A stretch of DNA of 64,000 nt from JAVVUJ01 sp964582545. GTDB lineage: Bacteria; Bacillota; Clostridia; Peptostreptococcales; Anaerovoracaceae. The stretch spans positions 1-64,000 of the forward strand of contig CAZOSB010000005.1 of the NCBI GenBank assembly GCA_964582545.1, given 5' to 3'. The position numbers were made by a program, and so were the translations under genes. How positions within the stretch are numbered: position 1 is the first letter of the stretch; each line of letters starts with the position of its first letter. Positions 59,307 to 64,000 of the stretch are shown here, one piece after another. The notes under the pieces are model-generated. The model was not told the origin of the DNA. It saw only the letters and a program-made list of their open reading frames with translations, and searched no databases.

Positions 59307-60169
59307 GCTGTCCCTTTTTCATTTAGAAATTTTAAAATTTCACCTAAAGTTTCTTCTAAAGTAAATTGAAAAATATTTACGGATTTATGTTTAGCTTTTA
59401 AAACATTTAAAAAAGATGTGGTCGGGGGCAACGCCAGCCCTATGCTGTCCAGCATGTCGGACTGAGAAAACACCTCTTCAGGTGTGCCCTGAAGTACTAA
59501 CCTTCCCTTTTCCATCACAAAAATTTTATTGGATAAACGTGCGATATCATCCATGTTGTGTGATACTAAAATCGTGATGGTGCCTTGATCTCTGTGAATC
59601 TTCTGCAACATGTTTAAAATGTCCTTGTGGGCTCTCGGATCTAGTCCGGCTGTAGGCTCATCCAAAATGAGAACTTCCGGCTTCATTGCCAACACTCCTG
59701 CAATTGCAACCCTTCTCTTCTGCCCTCCTGAAAGCTCGAAGGGAGATCTATGGCTGATGGTTTCATAGTCTAATCCCACCAATTCCAAAGCTTCCCTCAC
59801 CCTTTGGAGGGTTTCCTCTTCTGAGCATCCCAAATTCAGAGGTCCGAAGGCCACATCCTTGTGGATAGTTTCTTCAAAGAGCTGATACTCGGGATACTGA
59901 AAAACCAATCCAATTTTTTTACGGATTTCCATCATAGACACACCTTTGGATGTAATGTCCACTCCGTCCAACAGGATTTTTCCCGAAGTGGGTTTTATCA
60001 AACCATTTAAGTGTTGAATCAATGTGGATTTTCCGGACCCCGTGTGACCGATCAGTCCAATAAACTCTCCCTTTTTTATAGAAAAACTCACATCCGTCAA
60101 GGCACACGCTTCATATGGTGAGCCCTGACTGTAAATGTGTTGTAAATTTTCGACTTGAATGTAATCCAT
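59303..60169 (-). CDS. ecfA2: ECF transporter ATPase EcfA2
   Basis: The 288-residue ABC ATPase has Walker A GHTGSGKSTLIQ, Q-loop VFQYPEYQLFEET, signature LSGGQKRRVAIAG and Walker B VLILDEPTAGLD. The second ATPase position and sequence match EcfA2. It lies between ecfA1 and ecfT and forms a heterodimer with EcfA1. Confidence 0.95.
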   Translation of the reverse strand: MDYIQVENLQHIYSQGSPYEACALTDVSFSIKKGEFIGLIGHTGSGKSTLIQHLNGLIKPTSGKILLDGVDITSKGVSMMEIRKKIGLVFQYPEYQLFEETIHKDVAFGPLNLGCSEEETLQRVREALELVGLDYETISHRSPFELSGGQKRRVAIAGVLAMKPEVLILDEPTAGLDPRAHKDILNMLQKIHRDQGTITILVSHNMDDIARLSNKIFVMEKGRLVLQGTPEEVFSQSDMLDSIGLALPPTTSFLNVLKAKHKSVNIFQFTLEETLGEILKFLNEKGTA

Positions 60170-60187
60170 CTCTATTCCTTACTGCTA

Positions 60188-61042
60188 TCAGTTTGTTTCC
60201 TTTGAAAGAAGGTAGTTTGCCAATTGACTGTCTTTTATCACATTGTGAGGTACCTGAATGCCCTTGTCCCTCAATTTCTGAGCCAACTCAACTGCCAGAG
60301 GAACGGCAAGCCCCATTTCCTGAATTTCTTTCGAACTTTGAAATACCATTTCGGGGGTTCCCTCTAAAACAACCTTCCCTTTATCCATAATAATAATTCG
60401 ATCCGCTTCTGCAGCTTCCTCCATAAAATGAGTAATCAGTAAAATGGTGATTCCCTCCTGATGCAGCTGTTTAATGATCTCCATCACTTCCCTCCTACCA
60501 TTGGGATCTAACATAGCGGTAGGCTCATCCATGATGATGCATTTGGGTTTCATTGCCACCACTCCCGCAATGGCAATTCTTTGCTTCTGACCACCCGAAA
60601 GCAAGTGAGGGGCGCTTTTCCTCTTTTCAAACATGTTTACGGCGTAGAGAGAAGAGTCTACCCTCTTCCGTATTTCTCCAGGCTCAATCCCTAAATTTTC
60701 AGGGCCAAATGCCACATCATCCTCTACGATGGAAGATACCAGCTGATTGTCGGGATTTTGAAATACCATACCTGCAGTCTGCCGAATTTCCCACAGGTTT
60801 TCTTCCTCCGCAGTATTCATGCCATCCACATAAACAATGCCTTCCGAGGGCAATAACAAGGCGTTGATGTTTTTTCCAAAGGTGGATTTACCCGAACCAT
60901 TTTGTCCAATAATGGCCGTGAAGCTTCCTTCTTGAATCTCCAAGGATACCCCAATCAACGCTTGAAGGGGGATGCTGTCTTCCCCTTGCTTGTATATAAA
61001 TGTCAGATTTTCAGTTTTGATTATCTCATTTAGTTTACTCAT
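60188..61042 (-). CDS. ecfA1: ECF transporter ATPase EcfA1
   Basis: The 284-residue ABC ATPase has Walker A GQNGSGKSTFGKNINAL, Q-loop VFQNPDNQLVSS, signature LSGGQKQRIAIAG and Walker B CIIMDEPTAMLD. It starts the ecfA1-ecfA2-ecfT set. The operon is not attached to rplQ-truA here, unlike in many Firmicutes. Confidence 0.95.
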   Translation of the reverse strand: MSKLNEIIKTENLTFIYKQGEDSIPLQALIGVSLEIQEGSFTAIIGQNGSGKSTFGKNINALLLPSEGIVYVDGMNTAEEENLWEIRQTAGMVFQNPDNQLVSSIVEDDVAFGPENLGIEPGEIRKRVDSSLYAVNMFEKRKSAPHLLSGGQKQRIAIAGVVAMKPKCIIMDEPTAMLDPNGRREVMEIIKQLHQEGITILLITHFMEEAAEADRIIIMDKGKVVLEGTPEMVFQSSKEIQEMGLAVPLAVELAQKLRDKGIQVPHNVIKDSQLANYLLSKETN

Positions 61043-61103
61043 AACAATATATTATACACTAAATAACATTAATTGCAAGAAAAAGACAATTTGGATTATG
61101 GCA

Positions 61104-61139
61104 AAAAAAGGCAAGCCTAAGTGTGATTGTAGCTTGCCA
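61104..61139 (-). terminator. Terminator of the FliD-like gene
   Basis: On the minus strand GGCAAGC and GCTTGCC pair around a 15-base loop and are followed by TTTTTTT. It lies about 70 bp behind the FliD-like stop and in front of ecfA1. Confidence 0.75.
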
Positions 61140-61207
61140 GTAGTTTATAAAATTATTTTGCCTTCCTATGCAAGGCAAGGTCATGCCAATGCAGGAGTAA
61201 TGCAAAG

Positions 61208-62539
61208 CTATGCCAACAAGTCAAAGATGGTTCCTGCATAAGGCAGATTGTTGGTGAAGATTCCTTGATTAAATGGGTAACTCATGGTCAGGTTTCCGGT
61301 ATTGTCAATGCTGTTTATCAGCTGGGGAGGAGGCATGAACTGAGTCTGATTTCGCATGGCATTGGTGGCAGTTGTATTTACTTGCGTAGCAAAACCTGAT
61401 ATACCGCCCAAAAGGCTCTTTACTTTGTCCGGACTATCCGTCAATGCCTTGGTAAGCTTTGTCTCGTCCACGGTCACCTTTCCATTCCCCACGTTGATTC
61501 CGATTTCACCTAAGGAGGCGCTTCGATATCGGAAGGATGACAAGGAGTTCGAGAGAGCTTTCACAGCCGTGGATTTATCCAAGTTTTTATTGAGGAAATC
61601 CACCGCATTATTGATGTCCTTGGCAAAAGTTTTCACCGTTTCCACCACCTTGCTCGCATCCATAGTACTTTTGCCCAAAGTAGCTTCCCCAATTCCTTTG
61701 AGGGTAACGTTCATATTGTTTGTGCCATTTGTGGATAGCGACAGACTGTTGGTCTGGGACGTTTTCTCCACACCGTTTACGAAAAACGCTGCATTCTGAG
61801 CCGTTTGCGTTATTTGAGGGTTAAGCTGTTCCTGCAAGTTATCGCTCATTTGTAGGTCGATGGTGGCACGCCCTCCCGTATTGCCGGAAGTAATCTTTAA
61901 GGTACTCTTTCCATCCTTTTCTACTACAGATGCACTGATCCCCAACTTGGAATTATTGACGGATTTGGCAATTTCCTGTATAGCCTGCTTATTGGAAGTG
62001 GTCGGAGAGAAATTAAAGCTTAGACTTGCTGCTTTTCCTTCTCCGGTAGTAATCTTCAAATTGCTGTAACCATTGAATCCTCCGGTAGAGTTTGAATCTA
62101 GGGATGCCGACTGGGTAATCTGCCCCGTAGCCAATCGATCTACCTTCACCGTCATGTTGCCTGTCGAATATACACTTCCTGAGTTGATGGAAACCACATT
62201 GCTGTTGCTACTGGTGTAACCTACAGGGTTTAGCACACTTGAAGGGCTGTAATCTCTTAATGCTGCAGAAGACTTTTGCAAAGCGCCTAAATTATTACTA
62301 AAGCCCGAAAAAAATACTTTTGAATTGGCGTTATATTTAGCAATCGTTTCTAGATTTTTATCATAGATAGAGGATCTTTTCTCCATAACACTAATTAATT
62401 TACTGTTGTTCCGGTCATACAGAGATTGAAGTGCTTGCGATTGCATATTCATTTGGTCGGGTAGTTTATACCAGTTTGCAGAAGCCTTATTTAATCCGCC
62501 ATAAGGGTTCTGACCCATTAATGATGTAATCGTTGCCAT
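61208..62539 (-). CDS. Orphan FliD-like (flagellar cap/hook-associated-like) protein
   Basis: The 443-residue protein resembles flagellar cap protein FliD without its flagellar context. It has a FliD_N-like segment GNMTVKVDRLATGQITQSAS (about 130-150), a flagellin-IN-like SVEVNG-type motif (AAFFVNGVEKTSQTNSLSLS) and a C-terminal FliD_C-like NGKVTVDETKLTKALTDSPD. The first 60 residues are helical with an unusual Gln/Asn-rich start. No fliS, fliT, flagellin or motor genes are in the window, while a type IV pilus is. It may be a surface or adhesin-like structure; export route unknown. Confidence 0.72.
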   Translation of the reverse strand: MATITSLMGQNPYGGLNKASANWYKLPDQMNMQSQALQSLYDRNNSKLISVMEKRSSIYDKNLETIAKYNANSKVFFSGFSNNLGALQKSSAALRDYSPSSVLNPVGYTSSNSNVVSINSGSVYSTGNMTVKVDRLATGQITQSASLDSNSTGGFNGYSNLKITTGEGKAASLSFNFSPTTSNKQAIQEIAKSVNNSKLGISASVVEKDGKSTLKITSGNTGGRATIDLQMSDNLQEQLNPQITQTAQNAAFFVNGVEKTSQTNSLSLSTNGTNNMNVTLKGIGEATLGKSTMDASKVVETVKTFAKDINNAVDFLNKNLDKSTAVKALSNSLSSFRYRSASLGEIGINVGNGKVTVDETKLTKALTDSPDKVKSLLGGISGFATQVNTTATNAMRNQTQFMPPPQLINSIDNTGNLTMSYPFNQGIFTNNLPYAGTIFDLLA

Positions 62540-62673
62540 TCTATTTCACCACTTTCTTAATAGTTTGTTCGTGCAATTATAATTTATATTCTATCTATAT
62601 TTTACATCTTATAAAATGAAAATCAACTCTTTTATGTGATTTTTTATAAATTTTAATTGATTTATGAAACGTT

Positions 62674-62700
62674 AAAAGGCTCTGCTCAGCAAAGCCTTTT
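62674..62700 (-). terminator. Terminator of the PC4/YdbC-like gene
   Basis: AAAAGGCT and AGCCTTTT pair around an 11-base loop that can itself form a small stem; the minus strand continues with T residues from the stem. It lies 80 bp behind the stop codon. Confidence 0.6.
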
Positions 62701-62779
62701 ACGAAAAAATGTTAAAAAAGAGTAAAATAATATTAACCGAAGTAAAATGAGTTAATCAACCTACACTAATCATTGAAAA

Positions 62780-63019
62780 CTATGCAATTTCTAAGCTTTC
62801 TAATAAACTTTTTAATTCCTGCATCTCATCCTTATGAAATGTAACGCCTCTGGTCATCAGCTTATGCTCTTCATCCCACTCTCGAATATCAAATTTCGCA
62901 GTGGTACCATTCCAAGCTACCCTGTTCAATTCCTTTTTCCACCCGGTAGACTTATTGGCCCCAATAACCCCTATGTGCTCTTCAATTTCAAAAGAAAATT
63001 CTTTTTCCTTGTCCTGCAT
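62780..63019 (-). CDS. PC4/YdbC-family single-stranded nucleic-acid-binding protein
   Basis: The 79-residue protein matches the bacterial YdbC/PC4-like family: IEEHIGVIGANKSTGWKKEL, VAWNGTTAKFDIREWDEEHK, KMTRGVTFHKDEMQEL-type ending. These proteins bind single-stranded DNA or RNA with a fold like the human coactivator PC4. The ATG at 63019 follows GGAGGAG; the frame is open to 63100 but without a better start. It is monocistronic with a terminator behind it. Confidence 0.88.
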   Translation of the reverse strand: MQDKEKEFSFEIEEHIGVIGANKSTGWKKELNRVAWNGTTAKFDIREWDEEHKLMTRGVTFHKDEMQELKSLLESLEIA

Positions 63020-63236
63020 ACGACTCCTCCTTTCCTTTAAATTTTCCATCGCATTTGGTAACGATATGATTATAATACATTTTTTACCATTTATTGTCAA
63101 GCATTTTTTTACAAATTTTTCTATTTTTTTTAATTAGAGGAATTTAGTTTAAGTTTTCGCTTTCAAATTATTATATTCTTCCTTGTAACCCTGCCCCACC
63201 CCGCTTTATTCACAGCCCCTCCTTCAGATCAACCAC

Positions 63237-63265
63237 TTGTCAGAATCATACTGAGCTTGTATAAT
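63237..63265 (+). promoter_or_regulatory. SigA promoter of the ABC-F gene
   Basis: TTGTCA (63237-63242) and TATAAT (63260-63265) are separated by exactly 17 bases, about 38 bp upstream of the ABC-F start. The short leader leaves no room for the attenuators that regulate antibiotic-resistance ABC-F genes. Confidence 0.75.
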
Positions 63266-63302
63266 ATTAAAAAAAGAGCAAATGATTAATACAGGAGGAA
63301 CT

Positions 63303-64000
63303 ATGAGTTTATTGACAGTAGAAAAAGTCACCCACGGATTTGGCGGACGAAGAATTTTAGAGGATGCATCCTTCAGGCTGCTGAAAGGGGAACACGTCGG
63401 TCTTTTAGGTGCCAATGGTGAGGGGAAGTCTACTTTTTTAAATATAATTACAGGACAGCTTCAGCCTGACGAGGGTAATGTTGAGTGGTCTCGACACGTT
63501 ACTGTTGGTTATTTAGATCAGCACGCTACTTTAGTGAAGGGTCTGACCATAAGAGATGTGTTGCGAGCTGCCTTTAAGAATATGTTTTCCTTAGAAGAAG
63601 AAATGCTGAAAATCTATGAAGAAATGGCTACTGCGGAGGGTGATCAAATGGATCAGATGATGGAGGATGCCGGAGAAATTCAACATATATTAGAACATAG
63701 CGGATTTTACACCATCGATGCGAAGATTGACGAGGTGGCCAACGGCTTGGGTCTGGGCTCCATCGGGTTGGAAAAGGACGTCTCAGAGCTGAGTGGCGGT
63801 CAGAGAACCAAGGTCTTGCTTACCAAACTTCTCTTGGAAGATCCTTCCATATTGATTTTGGACGAGCCTACCAATTACTTGGATTACGAACATATCGAAT
63901 GGCTGAAAAGGTATTTACAAGAATATGAAAATGCATTTATCTTAGTTTCCCACGACATGGAATTCCTCAATTCTGTAATCAATGTGATTTACCACGTCAA
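63303..64000 (+). CDS. ABC-F family ATPase, 5' part
   Basis: The gene runs off the right edge after about 232 codons. The first ABC domain is complete: Walker A GANGEGKSTFLN (about 37-48), signature LSGGQRTKVLLTKLL and Walker B ILILDEPTNYLD; the Arm subdomain region with two helices lies at about 90-140. The DEPTNYLD motif marks ABC-F proteins, soluble factors that act on the ribosome. GGAGG precedes the ATG at 63303. Resemblance is to translation-factor types (EttA/YdiF/YkpA-like) rather than resistance types, but the C-terminus is missing. Confidence 0.9.
   Translation, partial: MSLLTVEKVTHGFGGRRILEDASFRLLKGEHVGLLGANGEGKSTFLNIITGQLQPDEGNVEWSRHVTVGYLDQHATLVKGLTIRDVLRAAFKNMFSLEEEMLKIYEEMATAEGDQMDQMMEDAGEIQHILEHSGFYTIDAKIDEVANGLGLGSIGLEKDVSELSGGQRTKVLLTKLLLEDPSILILDEPTNYLDYEHIEWLKRYLQEYENAFILVSHDMEFLNSVINVIYHV

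Overview
The window reads as chromosomal DNA of a low-GC, spore-forming, anaerobic Firmicute of the class Clostridia. The support is AT-rich intergenic DNA, AGGAGG-type ribosome binding sites, spoIIID and a SpoIIQ-like gene, an oxygen-scavenging flavodiiron/rubredoxin/oxidoreductase fusion, a Gram-positive type IV pilus operon and an EcfA1-EcfA2-EcfT module. Placement below class is not possible from the sequence alone. 

Layout. (1) 1-4.9 kb, minus strand: arginine operon argC-argJ-argB-argD-carA (carA runs off the left edge), with a consensus promoter and ArgR-like boxes upstream. (2) 5.2-5.5 kb: spoIIID. (3) 5.6-13.8 kb, minus strand: compact type IV pilus operon pilC-pilM-pilN-pilO-pilB-pilT-unknown-pilin-pilD, with a decayed second copy of the 5' part of pilD. 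(4) 14.1-22.0 kb: singly transcribed metabolic genes (flavodiiron fusion, threonine aldolase-like, M20 carbamoylase/allantoate amidohydrolase, CrtI-like oxidoreductase). (5) 22.17 kb: ssrA (tmRNA). Just behind its terminator are a 17-bp inverted copy of part of ssrA, five consecutive hairpins and a 22-bp direct copy of the ssrA 3' end. (6) 22.8-30.8 kb: accessory region between ssrA and smpB, with gene fragments (GNAT, LUD), a membrane LuxR regulator, a PEBP protein, an APC transporter with an unknown partner, toxin-antitoxin genes, a LUD protein, an atypical Fpg/Nei protein and a GyrI-like protein. (7) 30.8-33.4 kb, minus: smpB, two signal peptidases I and an RluA pseudouridine synthase. (8) 33.5-37.9 kb: small membrane and unknown proteins, class II aldolase, pduL, hpt, DUF1232. 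(9) 37.9-44.1 kb, minus: proteostasis cluster tig-clpP-clpX-lon-ysxC. (10) 44.3-51.5 kb: CYTH protein, PTS EIIC-like protein, a sigma-54 activator followed by a GABA-type aminotransferase, and a beta-CASP nuclease. (11) 51.6-56.5 kb, minus: LacI regulator, a PreA-like flavin/iron-sulfur enzyme and preT-preA. (12) 56.6-61.0 kb, minus: SpoIIQ-like M23 protein, lrgAB and the ECF transporter energizing module. (13) 61.2-64 kb: an orphan FliD-like protein, a PC4/YdbC protein and the start of an ABC-F ATPase.

The strongest candidates for undescribed biology are non-coding: the hairpin array behind ssrA bounded by ssrA-derived repeats, and a structured element of about 125 bp present twice (18.65 and 24.67 kb), once directly in front of a transporter gene. 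Other points of interest are the prepilin-peptidase remnant, a hairpin that pairs with the ribosome binding site of the SpoIIQ-like gene, and a Fpg/Nei-family protein without the catalytic N-terminal proline. No CRISPR array, tRNA, rRNA or intact insertion sequence was seen.
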